Part shown: piece by piece, positions 15,417 through 24,329 of the stretch
How the letters are laid out: each line of letters begins with the position of its first letter
How positions within the stretch are numbered: the stretch's first letter is position 1
From: Planctomycetota bacterium
GTDB taxonomy: Bacteria; Planctomycetota; UBA1135; GCA-002686595
DNA length: 64,000 bases
NCBI GenBank assembly: GCA_016709875.1
Contig: JADJLZ010000007.1
Location: forward strand, 62,001-126,000
Direction: 5' to 3'
Translations under genes and position numbers: made by a program
Notes under the pieces: generated by a model
What the model saw: the letters and a program-made list of their open reading frames with translations, nothing else
Database searches by the model: none
Told to the model about the DNA's origin: nothing

Positions 15417-16844
15417 ATGGATGCCGACCTCCGACCGCTGTGGCTCGCGAACGAGGCGCGCACGAGCGCTCACACGCTCGAGGTGCGCGACAAGTTCGAC
15501 GGCCGCGTCGCGGCGCGCGTCGCGCGCGCGGACGCGGCGCTGCTCGAAGAGGCGATCGCGGCCTGTGTCGCGGCGGCGCCGGCGCTGCGGCGGCTGCCTG
15601 CGTGCGAGCGGCGCGACGTGCTCTTGCACTGCGCGCGGCGCTTCGAGGAGCGCGCGGAGGAGCTCGCGCAGCTGCTCTGCACCGAGGCCGGCAAGCCGAT
15701 CCGCGACAGCCGCGGCGAGGTCGGCCGCCTCGTGGACACCTTCCGCATCGCCGCCGAGGAGGCGACGCGCATCGGCGGCGAGCTGCTGCCCATGGACGTG
15801 ACGCCGCGTGCGACGGCGCACCGCGCCATGTGGCAGCGCGTGCCCATCGGGCCGTGCTCGTTCATCACGCCCTTCAACTTCCCGCTCAACCTCGTCGCGC
15901 ACAAGGTCGCGCCGGCGATCGCCGCCGGCTGCCCGTTCGTGCTCAAGCCCGCGAGCGCGACACCGCTCGGCGCGCTGGTGATCGGCGAGGTGCTGGCAGA
16001 GACGCAGCTGCCCGCCGGCGCGTTCTCGATCCTGCCCATGAACTCCGCCGACGCAGCGCCGCTCTGCGAGGACGAGCGCTTCCAGCTGCTCTCCTTCACC
16101 GGTTCGCCGGACGTCGGCTGGGAGCTGAAGCGCCGCGCGGGCAAGAAGAAGGTCGCGCTCGAGCTCGGCGGCAACGCGGCCGTGATCGTCGATCGCGACG
16201 CCGACCTCGCCGACACCGTGCAGCGCATCGCCTCGGGCGCCTTCTACCAGTCTGGCCAGAGCTGCATCAAGACGCAGCGCATCCTCGTGCACGAGGAGCT
16301 CTACGAGCGTTTCCGCGCCGAACTCGTCGCGGCGGCGCGCTCGTGGAAGTGCGGCGATCCGCACCGCGAGGAGACCTTTCTCGGGCCGCTGATCACCGAG
16401 GGCGACGCCCTGCGGCTCGAGCAGTGGATCACGGAGGCGCGCGCCGCCGGCGCGAAGCTCCTGTGCGGCGGCACGCGCGCGGGTGCGCTGCTCGAGGCCA
16501 CGCTGCTCGAGGACGTGCCCGAGGACGCCCAACTCGTGTGCGCGGAGGCCTTCGGCCCGGTGGCCGTGCTCTCGCGCTTCCGCGATTTCGACGCGGCGTT
16601 GGCGCAGGTGAACCGCTCGCGCTTCGGACTGCAGGCGGGCGTGTTCACGCGCGACCTGTACAAGGCGCAGCGCGCCTGGGACGAACTCGAGGTGGGCGCC
16701 GTGCTGATCGGCGACGTCCCGAGCTTCCGCGTGGACCACATGCCCTATGGCGGCGTGAAGGATTCGGGGACGGGCCGCGAGGGCCCGCGTTTCGCGATCG
16801 AGGAGATGACGCAGCTGCGGATGCTCGTGATCCGCACGCCCTGA
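15417..16844 (+). CDS. NAD(P)-dependent aldehyde dehydrogenase
   Basis: This 475-residue protein is a full-length ALDH-superfamily enzyme that oxidises an aldehyde to a carboxylate. The cofactor-binding loop 'GPCSFITPFNFPLNLVAHKV' is followed by Lys177 (VLKPASATP), 'FTGS' at 227-230, the general base Glu249 in 'LELGG', and the nucleophile Cys283 in 'QSGQSCIKTQRI'. The C-terminal 'EAFGPVAVLSRF' and 'PYGGVKDSGTGREGP' are standard. It resembles succinate-semialdehyde or broad-range dehydrogenases, but the substrate is unclear. The ATG has a close purine-rich GGGAG just upstream. It stands alone: the SenB-like gene diverges from it and the DinB gene converges on its end. Confidence 0.92.
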   Translation: MDADLRPLWLANEARTSAHTLEVRDKFDGRVAARVARADAALLEEAIAACVAAAPALRRLPACERRDVLLHCARRFEERAEELAQLLCTEAGKPIRDSRGEVGRLVDTFRIAAEEATRIGGELLPMDVTPRATAHRAMWQRVPIGPCSFITPFNFPLNLVAHKVAPAIAAGCPFVLKPASATPLGALVIGEVLAETQLPAGAFSILPMNSADAAPLCEDERFQLLSFTGSPDVGWELKRRAGKKKVALELGGNAAVIVDRDADLADTVQRIASGAFYQSGQSCIKTQRILVHEELYERFRAELVAAARSWKCGDPHREETFLGPLITEGDALRLEQWITEARAAGAKLLCGGTRAGALLEATLLEDVPEDAQLVCAEAFGPVAVLSRFRDFDAALAQVNRSRFGLQAGVFTRDLYKAQRAWDELEVGAVLIGDVPSFRVDHMPYGGVKDSGTGREGPRFAIEEMTQLRMLVIRTP

Positions 16845-16853
16845 TCGGATCCC

Positions 16854-17375
16854 TTATGCGTTCGCGAAGACCGCGGCGTCGGCGGTCGGGCCGTAGACCG
16901 AAGGCAGAGGCACGTCGAGCAGGCGCAGGTAGACGGTCAGCTGCCCGCGGTGGTGGTAGAGGTGGTTGAGCAGCAGCTTGCGCAGCACGGTCCCGCGCGG
17001 CATCGCCATCAGCTCCTTGGTTCCCATGACGAGGCGCCAGCTCGCCTCGAAATCGGCCTCGCTCCAGCCCGAGAGCGCGGCGCGCGCCTTGGGCAGGCCC
17101 AGTTCGAAGGCCTCCTGGATCTCGCGCGTCGACCTGGGCTGCGGAGACTTGAAGTCCACCGTCGACGCATCGAAGGTCCCCGCCGCGACCATGCCCACGA
17201 TGTTCTCCGGCAGACTCGCGACGTGCATCGCGAGTTGTCCGAGCGATTGCGACTTGGGATGCGGACGCCAGTCGAGCTTCCCCTCGGGGAGCTTCGCGAG
17301 CAGGCTGCGAGTCGGACCGCACTCCTGTTCGAGTTCGACGAGGAAGGCGACGGCAAAGGCAGTGGGCTGGCTCAT
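16854..17375 (-). CDS. DinB-family protein
   Basis: This 173-residue protein has the four-helix DinB/YfiT fold signature: an N-terminal helix pair, 'SLGQLAMHVASLPENIVGMV' with the first metal His, and 'LLLNHLYHHRGQLTVYLRLL' with the characteristic HxxxHR motif. Family members bind a divalent metal and include thiol transferases, but most have no assigned reaction. The gene diverges from an HxlR-type regulator; a perfect palindrome lies 14 nt in front of its start, so it is probably the regulator's target. It may answer a thiol or electrophile stress, as HxlR-DinB pairs plausibly do, but this is inference. Confidence 0.88.
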   Translation of the reverse strand: MSQPTAFAVAFLVELEQECGPTRSLLAKLPEGKLDWRPHPKSQSLGQLAMHVASLPENIVGMVAAGTFDASTVDFKSPQPRSTREIQEAFELGLPKARAALSGWSEADFEASWRLVMGTKELMAMPRGTVLRKLLLNHLYHHRGQLTVYLRLLDVPLPSVYGPTADAAVFANA

Positions 17376-17389
17376 GCGTGGGTCTCCTC

Positions 17390-17408
17390 GACTTCACTTG
17401 TTGAAGTC
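17390..17408. promoter_or_regulatory. Palindromic operator candidate between dinB-like and hxlR-like genes
   Basis: GACTTCA and TGAAGTC form a perfect inverted repeat around a 5-nt spacer (CTTGT). It lies in the 96-nt gap between two divergent genes, one encoding a winged-helix HxlR regulator. A dimeric regulator would fit such a site, which sits 14 nt upstream of the DinB start. The binding itself is inferred. Confidence 0.6.
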
Positions 17409-17471
17409 TCTCGAAGGCTACTGGCCCGCTGCCGGGCTCGCAAGCGGCAAACCGCTCGCTAGACTTCTCGC

Positions 17472-17864
17472 GTGCCCTCCCACGCCCGACCCGCACGCCT
17501 GCGCTCCTCCTGCCCGATCGCCGCGGCGCTCGACCTGCTCGGCGACCGCTGGACGCTGCTGGTGCTGCGCGATGTGCTGGTCTTCAAGAAGGCGCTCTTC
17601 GGAGAATTCCTGGCCTCCCCCGAGAAGCTGTCATCGAACACCCTGGCCGAGCGCTTGAAGCGCCTGGAGCGGGCCGGACTCCTGCGGCAAGAGGTCTACC
17701 AGCGCCGTCCCAAGCGCTGCCGCTACATCGCGACCGCCAAGGGCCGCGACCTGCTCCCGCTGCTCGTCGAGGCGCTGAAGTGGGGCACCCGACACGTGGC
17801 CGGAACCGCCCCATTCACAGCGGCGCAACTGCGGCAACTGCGCGCGCGCGCGGCACGCGGCTGA
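17472..17864 (+). CDS. HxlR-family winged-helix transcriptional regulator
   Basis: This 130-residue protein matches the HxlR/MarR-like family. It has the N-terminal Cys14 in 'SSCPIAAALDLLGDRWTLLVLRD', the recognition region 'LSSNTLAERLKRLERAGLLRQEVYQ', and the wing 'RCRYIATAKGRDLLPLLV'. The cysteine at this place is the redox or electrophile sensor in members such as HypR and YodB. It starts at a GTG. Divergent placement from the DinB gene with a shared palindrome suggests control of that gene and itself. The short tail is rich in Arg and Ala. Confidence 0.9.
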   Translation: MPSHARPARLRSSCPIAAALDLLGDRWTLLVLRDVLVFKKALFGEFLASPEKLSSNTLAERLKRLERAGLLRQEVYQRRPKRCRYIATAKGRDLLPLLVEALKWGTRHVAGTAPFTAAQLRQLRARAARG

Positions 17865-17937
17865 CAGCCGCCTCGCACGCCGCCGCCCCTGGATTCGGAG
17901 GCGTCGCGAGCGGAGGATGGCGCCCCCCCCACCGCGC

Positions 17938-19065
17938 ATGAACACGCCCCGCACACCCGCCCCCGAACCGCTCACGCGCGAGTGGCCGCTCGCCCTCGCC
18001 GTCGTCGCGCTCGCGGCTTCGCTGCTGGCGAAGTCCTGGCTCGTCTCCGCGCTCGACTCGCCCGCCGGGCTCGTGCTCTGGCTGGTCGCGCTGTGCGGCG
18101 TGATCCTCTCCGCCGCCTTCGCGATCGTGCGCCACGCCGACGTGCTCGCGCACCGACTGGGCGAGCCCGCCGGCACGCTGCTCTTGACGCTTACCATCAC
18201 CGGCCTCGAGGTCGCGATGGTGGGCTTCGTGATGTCCACCGGCGAGCCCAAGCCCGCGCTCGCGCGCGACACGATGTTCGCGGTGGTGATGCTGGTCCTG
18301 AACGGCTTCCTGGGTCTCGCGCTGCTGCTCGGCGGCCTGCGCCACCGCGAGCAACGCTTCAACCTGCAGAGCGCCAACACCTTCCTCGCACTGATCGTGC
18401 CGCTGACCGTGCTTGGTCTCGTGCTCCCGAACTACACGAACTCGACGCCCGGGCCGACGCTCTCGAGCTTCCAGATGGTGTTCCTCTCGGTGATGTCGCT
18501 GGGCATCTACGGAGTGTTCCTTTTCGTGCAGAACCGGCGCCACCGGGGCTTCTTCCTCGCGCCCGAGGAGGCCGCCGACGTCGTCGAGGCCGCCCCCGCG
18601 CAGGAGTCCGTGCGCTCGACCGCGTACCACGCCGTGCTGCTCGCGGCCTACGGCCTGCCGCTCGTGATGCTCGCCAAGCAAATGGCGACACCGCTCGACG
18701 CGATGGTCGGCAGGCTCGGCGCTCCGGCCGCGCTGAGCGGCTTCGTGATGGCGTTGCTCGTCTTGACGCCCGAGTCGATCGCCGCGATCGCCGCCGCGCG
18801 CGCGAACCGGCTGCAACGCTCGGTCAACATCCTGCTCGGCTCCGTGCTGGCCTCGATCGGCCTGACGATCCCGCTCGTGATCACGATCTCGCTCTCGACC
18901 GGCCGACCGCTCGACCTGGGTCTCGCGGCGGTCGACGTGGTGATGCTGGTGCTGACGCTCTTCACGAGCGTGCTGACCTTCTCGCTGCCGCGGACGAACC
19001 TGCTGCTGGGCTGCGTGCACTTGCTGCTCTTTGGCGCCTACCTGATGCTGATGTTCGAGCGCTGA
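17938..19065 (+). CDS. ChaA-like Ca2+(Na+)/H+ antiporter
   Basis: This 375-residue membrane protein has about eleven hydrophobic segments in two halves. The alpha-repeat positions show 'LTITGLEVAMVGFVM' in the first half and 'LTPESIAAIAAARANRLQRSVNILLGSVLASIGLTIP' in the second, the hallmark of the ChaA branch of cation/calcium exchangers. The conserved acidic residues of both repeats (the two Glu) are present. It would export Ca2+ or Na+ in exchange for protons across the inner membrane. I chose the ATG at MNTPRTP; an upstream ATG would add seven proline-rich residues. It may be co-transcribed with the next gene, 19 nt downstream. Confidence 0.82.
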   Translation: MNTPRTPAPEPLTREWPLALAVVALAASLLAKSWLVSALDSPAGLVLWLVALCGVILSAAFAIVRHADVLAHRLGEPAGTLLLTLTITGLEVAMVGFVMSTGEPKPALARDTMFAVVMLVLNGFLGLALLLGGLRHREQRFNLQSANTFLALIVPLTVLGLVLPNYTNSTPGPTLSSFQMVFLSVMSLGIYGVFLFVQNRRHRGFFLAPEEAADVVEAAPAQESVRSTAYHAVLLAAYGLPLVMLAKQMATPLDAMVGRLGAPAALSGFVMALLVLTPESIAAIAAARANRLQRSVNILLGSVLASIGLTIPLVITISLSTGRPLDLGLAAVDVVMLVLTLFTSVLTFSLPRTNLLLGCVHLLLFGAYLMLMFER

Positions 19066-19084
19066 AGGAGGCGCGTCCCCGACC

Positions 19085-19762
19085 ATGCGCAATGACGCCG
19101 ATCCCAAGCGACGTGCAGAGCTCGAACGCTCTTGGGAAATCACGCGCCGACACCTGGCGCATTCTCGCGAGGCTCTGCTCTCCTCGGACAGTGCACGGGG
19201 TCCTGACGTACAACTCGCGCTGAGGCAAAGTCTCGACTACGAGGACCACAATGAACTCGAACTGGTCCTGGATTGCCTCGAAGAAGCGGCCCGGTTGGCC
19301 GACGCGAACGCAGACTGCTGGGCGCAGCTCGGCCTCGCGGCGAGCAGCATGCAGTTGCACGAACGCGCGGAGCAGTTGTCGCGCAGGGCCAAGCAGGCCC
19401 AGGCCCACCCCGGGCCGGGGACCACCCGTCTCCCGCGGACGACACCGGAGCCCGATACGCGCATCGTCGCGCGCGTGCGGGCCTACTTCGCTACCGACGC
19501 GCTCCCAGGTGTCGAGGCGAGCCTCGTGGGACTGCTCTGCTACATCGATCATTTCGAGCACACTTTCCCCACGCTCGCCGAGCTCCAGCTCGTGCTCGCG
19601 GAACCCGGGGCGCTGCACGCCGTACGCATGGGCTCGCGGATCGTGTTTCGCGTCGAGGGCCCCACGCTCGAGCTCACGCCGGAGGACCTCGCGCAGGCGC
19701 ACGAACAGCAGCGGCGCGAGGTCGCCGCAACGCTCGCGCAGATGTTCAAGCGGGAGGGCTGA
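19085..19762 (+). CDS. Hypothetical protein with a TPR-like N-terminal half
   Basis: This 225-residue cytoplasmic protein is not one I recognise. The N-terminal half is helical and charged, with a possible tetratricopeptide-like pair ('LELVLDCLEEAARLADANADCWAQLGLAASSMQLHERAEQL', given here only as an overall stretch at about residues 57-97). A Pro/Thr linker (about residues 108-122) leads to a compact C-terminal half with 'VRAYFATDALPGVEASLVGLLCYIDHF' and 'ELTPEDLAQAHEQ'. AGGAGG stands 12 nt before the ATG, a rather long spacing. It follows the antiporter closely, but nothing ties their functions. Confidence 0.6.
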   Translation: MRNDADPKRRAELERSWEITRRHLAHSREALLSSDSARGPDVQLALRQSLDYEDHNELELVLDCLEEAARLADANADCWAQLGLAASSMQLHERAEQLSRRAKQAQAHPGPGTTRLPRTTPEPDTRIVARVRAYFATDALPGVEASLVGLLCYIDHFEHTFPTLAELQLVLAEPGALHAVRMGSRIVFRVEGPTLELTPEDLAQAHEQQRREVAATLAQMFKREG

Positions 19763-19774
19763 ACGCGCCCGGAC

Positions 19775-20419
19775 TCAGGCCGGATGGGCTGCGTGCGGGT
19801 GGCAATCCGCCCCCGACTTGCCACGCTCGCAGCACTGGAACACGTTGCCCTCGGGATCCACCCCGTCGCAGAGGGGCTGGCCGGCGTCCTCCCATTCGTG
19901 ATCGGCGGGCAAGAGTTCGCCTCCACGCTCCCGGGCGAGCTCGCGTGCCCGCGCGAGGCTCTCGACCTCGAACACCAGCTTGAGCGCGCTCTCGCTGCGG
20001 CGCTGCGGCGGGTTCTCGATTTGGATACTCGCGCGAATGGGCTCAGGAATCGCATGCACCACGAATCGGATCCCGCGTGCTCGCAGGACCAGGTGGGTCG
20101 CCTCGGCGCTCGAGGTCTCCAGCCCGAACACCTCGCGGTAGAACGAGCGGACGCGCTCAAGATCCTTGGCGAAGAGCACTGCGCCAGCCTGGCTGCGGTA
20201 GGCCGCGAGGAGCTCGGAGACCAGCACGCCCTCGATGCGCATGCCGGAGAGGTTCGCCTGTCGGATCGTGGCGCCGGAGAGGTTGACGTTCTCCAGGCGG
20301 ACCGCGCTCAGATTCACGTTGGTGAAGCTCGCGCCGCGCAGGTTCACGTCGTCGAAGCTCGAATCGGCCAGGTTCGCGTTCTCGGCCTCGATCCGCTCGC
20401 GCGTCTTGTGCAGCTTCAT
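19775..20419 (-). CDS. Pentapeptide-repeat / VOC (glyoxalase-fold) fusion protein
   Basis: This 214-residue protein joins two modules. Residues about 13-65 are pentapeptide repeats of the A(D/N)LxX kind (ANLADSSFDDVNLRGASF, VNLSAVRLENVNLSGATI, ANLSGMRI), which form a right-handed quadrilateral helix. Residues about 75-200 form a vicinal-oxygen-chelate domain (VLFAKDLERVRSFYREVFGLE, FVVHAIPEP, LKLVFEVESLARARELA, DGVDPEGNVFQCCER). VOC proteins include glyoxalases, dioxygenases and drug-binding resistance proteins. Its ATG overlaps the TGA of an upstream MarR regulator (ATGA), so expression is tied to it. A detoxification or antibiotic-binding role is plausible but unproven. This domain order is unusual. 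Confidence 0.85.
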   Translation of the reverse strand: MKLHKTRERIEAENANLADSSFDDVNLRGASFTNVNLSAVRLENVNLSGATIRQANLSGMRIEGVLVSELLAAYRSQAGAVLFAKDLERVRSFYREVFGLETSSAEATHLVLRARGIRFVVHAIPEPIRASIQIENPPQRRSESALKLVFEVESLARARELARERGGELLPADHEWEDAGQPLCDGVDPEGNVFQCCERGKSGADCHPHAAHPA

Positions 20420-20871
20420 CGTGCCTCCCTGCGGATCTCGATCAGCGCGAACAGTGCCCGACGCGCCGCCGCCACGCTGCGCTCGCCGACGCGCGCGAGC
20501 AGCTCGGTGTCGATCTTCTCGCGCGCCACGGTCTGCACCTTGGCCGCCGCACGCCCGCGTGCGGAAAGCGAGATCGTGAGCCGCCGGCGGTCCTCGGCGT
20601 CGACCTCGCGCTCCAGGTAGCCGCGCTCGACCAGCGCGTCGACGAGCTGTCCGGCGGCCTGCTTCGAGATTTCCAGATCGTCGATCAGCGCGCTCAACGG
20701 GCGCTCGCCCTCGAGCGCCAGGCCGCCGATCACGTACAGGCCATTCTTGGGGATGTCGGTGTATCCGGCCTTCACGAGCGCAGCGCGCATGGCGCTGCCG
20801 TAGGTCGTGCGCGCGTGCCGCAGCAGGGCGGGCAGCGGGACCGGCTCGAGCGGCGGATGCTGGTTCGACAT
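20416..20871 (-). CDS. MarR-family transcriptional regulator
   Basis: This 151-residue winged-helix protein fits MarR. It has 'IPKNGLYVIGGLALEGERPLSALIDDLEISKQAAGQLVDALVERGYL' (helix-turn-helix at about residues 60-90, named here by position), the wing 'DAEDRRRLTISLSARGRAA' with the conserved Asp-Arg-Arg, and a C-terminal dimer helix. It is coupled to the pentapeptide-VOC gene and likely controls that pair and perhaps the divergent threonine-dehydratase-like gene 114 nt away. MarR proteins usually respond to phenolics or antibiotics. I could not find a convincing palindrome in the shared upstream gap. Confidence 0.9.
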   Translation of the reverse strand: MSNQHPPLEPVPLPALLRHARTTYGSAMRAALVKAGYTDIPKNGLYVIGGLALEGERPLSALIDDLEISKQAAGQLVDALVERGYLEREVDAEDRRRLTISLSARGRAAAKVQTVAREKIDTELLARVGERSVAAARRALFALIEIRREAR

Positions 20872-20985
20872 GACACGAGGGTAGTGCCGCGAGCCCCGTT
20901 CGTCCACATCCAGTACTATCCGGCACTGAGACCAAGTGACGCCCCCGCAGCAGGCCGCCGCCGAGCTCGCTAGACTCCCCCCGCG

Positions 20986-21965
20986 ATGCCCAACGCACCC
21001 GATCCTGTCCGGCCCATCACGCTCGATGACATCCGCGCCGCGCGCGAGCGCATCGCGAAGACGATCCTGCGCACGCCGCTCGTGCGCCTCGAGCTCGGCC
21101 CGGGCTTTCCCGAGGTGCACTTGAAGCTCGAGAACCTGCAGCCGATCAACGCCTACAAGCTGCGCGGCGCGGCGAATGCGGTGGCGATGCTCTCCGACGC
21201 CGAGCGCAAGCAGGGCGTGTGGACCATCTCCGCCGGCAATGCGGGCCAGGGCGTGGCCTACGCCGCGCGCGCGGCGGGCGTACCCTGCACAGTCGTCGCG
21301 ATCGAGACGGCGCCCACTTCGAAACTCGAGCGCATGCAGGCGCTCGGCGCGAAGCTCGTGCTCGTCTCCTACGACGTCGCCTGGAAGACGCTCGAGGCGC
21401 GCGCCTATCCGGGCGTCGAGGGCACCTTCATCCATCCCTTCGACGACCACGATTTCATCGCCGGCCATGGCACGATGGGCCTCGAGATCCTCGAGGACTT
21501 GCCACAGACCGCGGCGGTCGTCGGCAGCGTCGGCGGCGGCGGACTGCTCGTCGGTGTCGGCAGCGCGGTCAAGGCCTTGAAGCCCACATCAAGCTCTACG
21601 CCTCCGAACCCGAGACCGCGGCGCCGCTCGCGCTCTCCCTCGAGAAAGGCTCGCCGCAGAAGTTCGAGGCCTGGAAGCCCTCCTTCGTCGACGGCGCCGG
21701 CGGCCAGAGCGTCTTCCCGCGCATGTGGGAGCGGATGCGGCCGCTCGTCGACGGCAGCATCGTCGCGAGCCTCGCCGACACGCAGAAGGCCATGCGCCTC
21801 GTGGCCGAGAAGACGCGCGTGATCGCCGAGGGCGCGGGCGCGCTCGCGGTCGCCGCGGCGATCAGCGGAAAGGCCGGTCAGGGCCCCGTGGTCGCGATCG
21901 TGTCGGGCGGGAACATCGATCTGAAGAAGTTCTGCGAGCTGGTCGCGGTAACAGCAACCCCGTGA
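20986..21965 (+). pseudogene. Threonine/serine dehydratase-like PLP enzyme, frame-disrupted
   Basis: The first 200 codons encode the fold-type II PLP domain of threonine or serine dehydratase/racemase: Lys58 in 'NAYKLRGAANAVA' for the Schiff base, 'TISAGNAGQGVAYAAR' for the substrate loop and 'VVGSVGGGGLLVGVGSAV' for PLP phosphate. At about 21583-21587 (a CCC run) the frame shifts by one missing base. The rest continues as 'HIKLYASEPETAAPLALSL', 'EKTRVIAEGAGALAVAAAI' and 'VVAIVSGGNIDLKKF' to the stop. The span is 980 nt; adding one base gives 326 residues, the normal length of the short catabolic form. An assembly indel is more likely than decay. It deaminates threonine or serine to the 2-oxoacid, or dehydrates a hydroxyaspartate. 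Confidence 0.85.
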
Positions 21966-22471
21966 GGGTTCTCGAAACCGAGCGGCTGATCCTGCGTCGG
22001 CTGCACGCCGGTGACGCGCCATTCATCGTCGAGCTCCTCAACGATCCGGCCTGGCTGAAGCACATCGGCGATCGCGGCGTGCGGACGCTCGACGATGCGC
22101 GGAGGTACATCGAGAACGGACCGCTCGAAATGTACGCGCGGCTCGGCTTCGGGCTCTACCTCGTCGAGCAGAAAGCCGATGGCGCGGCGATCGGGCTGTG
22201 CGGAATCTTGAAACGCGACTCGCTCGAGCATGCCGATCTCGGGTTCGCGCTGCTGCCGGACTACCGCGGCCTGGGGCTCGCGCACGAGGCGGCCGCCGGG
22301 ACGATGGAGTACGCGCGAGAGACCCTGGGCCTCGCGCGCATCGTCGCGATCACCTCGCAGGAGAACGACACATCCGGGAAGCTGCTGCTGAAGCTCGGGT
22401 TCCGCTTCGAGCGCAACGTGCGCCTGTCCGAGGATGCGGAGGAGCTGCGGCTGTACGCCAGCGATCCCTAA
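21962..22471 (+). CDS. GNAT-family N-acetyltransferase (RimJ/RimL-like)
   Basis: This 169-residue protein has the RimJ/RimL-type acetyltransferase pattern: '[25 protein letters not shown]' at the N-terminus, '[34 protein letters not shown]' with the acetyl-CoA pyrophosphate loop (given by description, about residues 79-112), and '[22 protein letters not shown]' near the end. It would acetylate a protein N-terminus, amino acid or small amine. The GTG start overlaps the stop of the PLP enzyme, so both belong to one transcript. Its TAA overlaps the stop codon of the converging uracil-DNA glycosylase gene by 3 nt. Confidence 0.9.
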   Translation: MRVLETERLILRRLHAGDAPFIVELLNDPAWLKHIGDRGVRTLDDARRYIENGPLEMYARLGFGLYLVEQKADGAAIGLCGILKRDSLEHADLGFALLPDYRGLGLAHEAAAGTMEYARETLGLARIVAITSQENDTSGKLLLKLGFRFERNVRLSEDAEELRLYASDP

Positions 22472-23139
22472 CCCGCGCGAGCGAGCACTCCGTCGAGCAT
22501 CTTCGGCGTGAGCTTGCCGGTGAAGGTGTTCTGCTGGCTCACGTGGTAGCAGCCGAGGAGCGTGAAGCCGCCGAGTTCGACCTTTGCGCCGTGGCCGAAC
22601 TTCGGGCGAGGCTTCGGGATCGTGGAGCCGGCGCGCGAGAGCAGTGCGAGCGCCGCGTCCCAGGCGATCGCGCCGAGCGCGAGGATCACGCGCACTTCCG
22701 AGAGCGCCTTGCGCTCGAGGTCGAGGAACTCGGAACACGTCGCGAGCTCTTCGGGTGTGGGCTTGTTCGCCGGCGGAGCGCAACGGCCGGCAGCGCTGAT
22801 CCAGACACCCTTCAGCACCATCCCGTCGTCGCGCGCGTCGGAGTTCGGCTGGCTGGCTAACCCCGCTCGGTGCAGCGCGGCGTAGAGGAACTCGCCCGAC
22901 TTGTCGCCGGTGAACATCCTCCCCGTGCGGTTCGCGCCGTGCGCCGCCGGCGCGAGACCGAGGATCCAGAGCTTCGCCTTCGGATCGCCGAAACCGGGCA
23001 CCGGCTTGCCCCAGTACGTCTCGTCCGCGTACGCCTTGCGCTTCACGCGCGCGACCTCCTCGCACCACTCCCGCAACCGCGGGCAGCGCTCGCAGCGCAC
23101 GATCTCGCGCTCGAGCTTTGCGAGCTCGGCGGCGCTCAC
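22468..23139 (-). CDS. Type-5 uracil-DNA glycosylase (UdgB-like)
   Basis: This 223-residue protein removes uracil or deaminated bases from DNA. It shows the Fe-S cysteines '[13 protein letters not shown]', the active-site segment '[19 protein letters not shown]', the '[26 protein letters not shown]' stretch with two further cysteines, and the C-terminal '[16 protein letters not shown]' loop carrying the catalytic-site His. The Ala-His in place of Gly-Glu in the active loop is typical of family 5. The GTG start overlaps the aminotransferase stop (GTGA). A GC-rich genome suffers frequent cytosine deamination, which makes a UdgB repair role sensible. Confidence 0.9.
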   Translation of the reverse strand: MSAAELAKLEREIVRCERCPRLREWCEEVARVKRKAYADETYWGKPVPGFGDPKAKLWILGLAPAAHGANRTGRMFTGDKSGEFLYAALHRAGLASQPNSDARDDGMVLKGVWISAAGRCAPPANKPTPEELATCSEFLDLERKALSEVRVILALGAIAWDAALALLSRAGSTIPKPRPKFGHGAKVELGGFTLLGCYHVSQQNTFTGKLTPKMLDGVLARAG

Positions 23140-24308
23140 GGCTTCCAGCGCTCGATGCGCTTGCAGGCTTCCTGCAGCGCGTCCTCTTCCTTCGCGAAGC
23201 ACACACGCACGAAGCGCTCGCCCGTGTCGCCCGTGAAGAAGGCCGTTCCCGGGATCGTCGCCACGCCGACCTTCTCGAGCAGATCCATCGCCGCGTCACG
23301 CGCGGTCTTGAATCCCAGCCCGCCGATGTCCGCGAGCACGTAGTACGCGCCCTCGGGCCAGACCGGCTTCAAGCCCGCGCGCTCGAGCGCCGAGCAGGTC
23401 CACTCGCGCTTCTTCGCGTAGCCCGCCGCGAGCTCGTCGTAGAACGTCTGCGGCATGCCAAAACCGGCTGCGACGCCGTGCTGCAGCGGCGTCGGCGCGC
23501 AGATGTAGAAGAGATCACTGACGAGCGCGATCGCGCGCGCCCAGTCCTCGCGCGCCACCGCATATCCAAGCCGCCAGCCGGTGATGCTGAACGTCTTCGA
23601 GAGCCCCATGATCGTCACGGTGCGCTCGCGCAGGTCCGCAACCGTCGCGGCCGGGATGTGTTCCCTGCCGTCGTAGCGGATGTCCTCGTAGATCTCGTCG
23701 GTGATCACGACGAGATCCTTCTCGCGCGCCACCTTGGCCACGATCTCGAGCTCCGCGCGCGTGAACATCTTGCCCGACGGATTCCCGGGCGAACAGACGA
23801 CGACCGCGCGCGTGTTGGGCTTCAGCGCGCCGCGCAGCGCCACCTCGGTCAACGCGAACTTCGGCGCGTCCAAGCGCAGGAATTGCGGCTCGAGTCCCGC
23901 GACGAGCGCCGTGTTGACGTGGTAGCCGTAGAAGGGCTCGAAGACGAGCACGCCATCGCCGGGGTTCAACAAGGCATGCAGCGCACACGTGTACGCCCCG
24001 CTCGCCCCCACCGTCACGACGATCTCGCTCGCGGGGTCGGCCTTCAACCCGTTCTTGCGTTCGAGCTTCTTCGCAATGGCCGCGCGCAATTCCGGCACCC
24101 CTTCCATGAACGAGTACGTGCTCTTCCTGGCGCGGATGGCCTCGAGCGCGCCCTCGCGCACCGGGGCAGGGGTCGGAAGATCACAGATCCCCTGACCGAG
24201 GTTGATCCCCTGCACGCGTTCGCACTCGCGCGTCATGCGGCGGATGTCGGACTGCACCAGGCCCTGGAGCCGGCGCGAGAGTCGTGAAGGATTGGAGTCG
24301 GAGGCCAT
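23136..24308 (-). CDS. PLP-dependent class I/II aminotransferase
   Basis: This 390-residue protein is a fold-type I aminotransferase. It has '[24 protein letters not shown]', '[20 protein letters not shown]' for PLP phosphate, '[12 protein letters not shown]', '[15 protein letters not shown]' with the PLP-pyridine Asp, and the Schiff-base Lys in '[16 protein letters not shown]'. The C-terminal Arg for the substrate carboxylate is in '[10 protein letters not shown]'. The subgroup resembles aspartate/aromatic or kynurenine-type aminotransferases; the exact substrate is open. The 3' end couples to the uracil-DNA glycosylase gene, and the gene diverges from the Eis-like acetyltransferase with only 21 nt between them. 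Confidence 0.93.
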   Translation of the reverse strand: MASDSNPSRLSRRLQGLVQSDIRRMTRECERVQGINLGQGICDLPTPAPVREGALEAIRARKSTYSFMEGVPELRAAIAKKLERKNGLKADPASEIVVTVGASGAYTCALHALLNPGDGVLVFEPFYGYHVNTALVAGLEPQFLRLDAPKFALTEVALRGALKPNTRAVVVCSPGNPSGKMFTRAELEIVAKVAREKDLVVITDEIYEDIRYDGREHIPAATVADLRERTVTIMGLSKTFSITGWRLGYAVAREDWARAIALVSDLFYICAPTPLQHGVAAGFGMPQTFYDELAAGYAKKREWTCSALERAGLKPVWPEGAYYVLADIGGLGFKTARDAAMDLLEKVGVATIPGTAFFTGDTGERFVRVCFAKEEDALQEACKRIERWKP

Positions 24309-24329
24309 CGCTTGGCTAGTCTAGGCTGC

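Noticed and set aside
20872..20985. Possible MarR operator in the gap before the threonine-dehydratase-like gene
   Set aside because: Only short imperfect repeats (CAGT...ACTG, CACT...AGTG) are visible, no better than chance.
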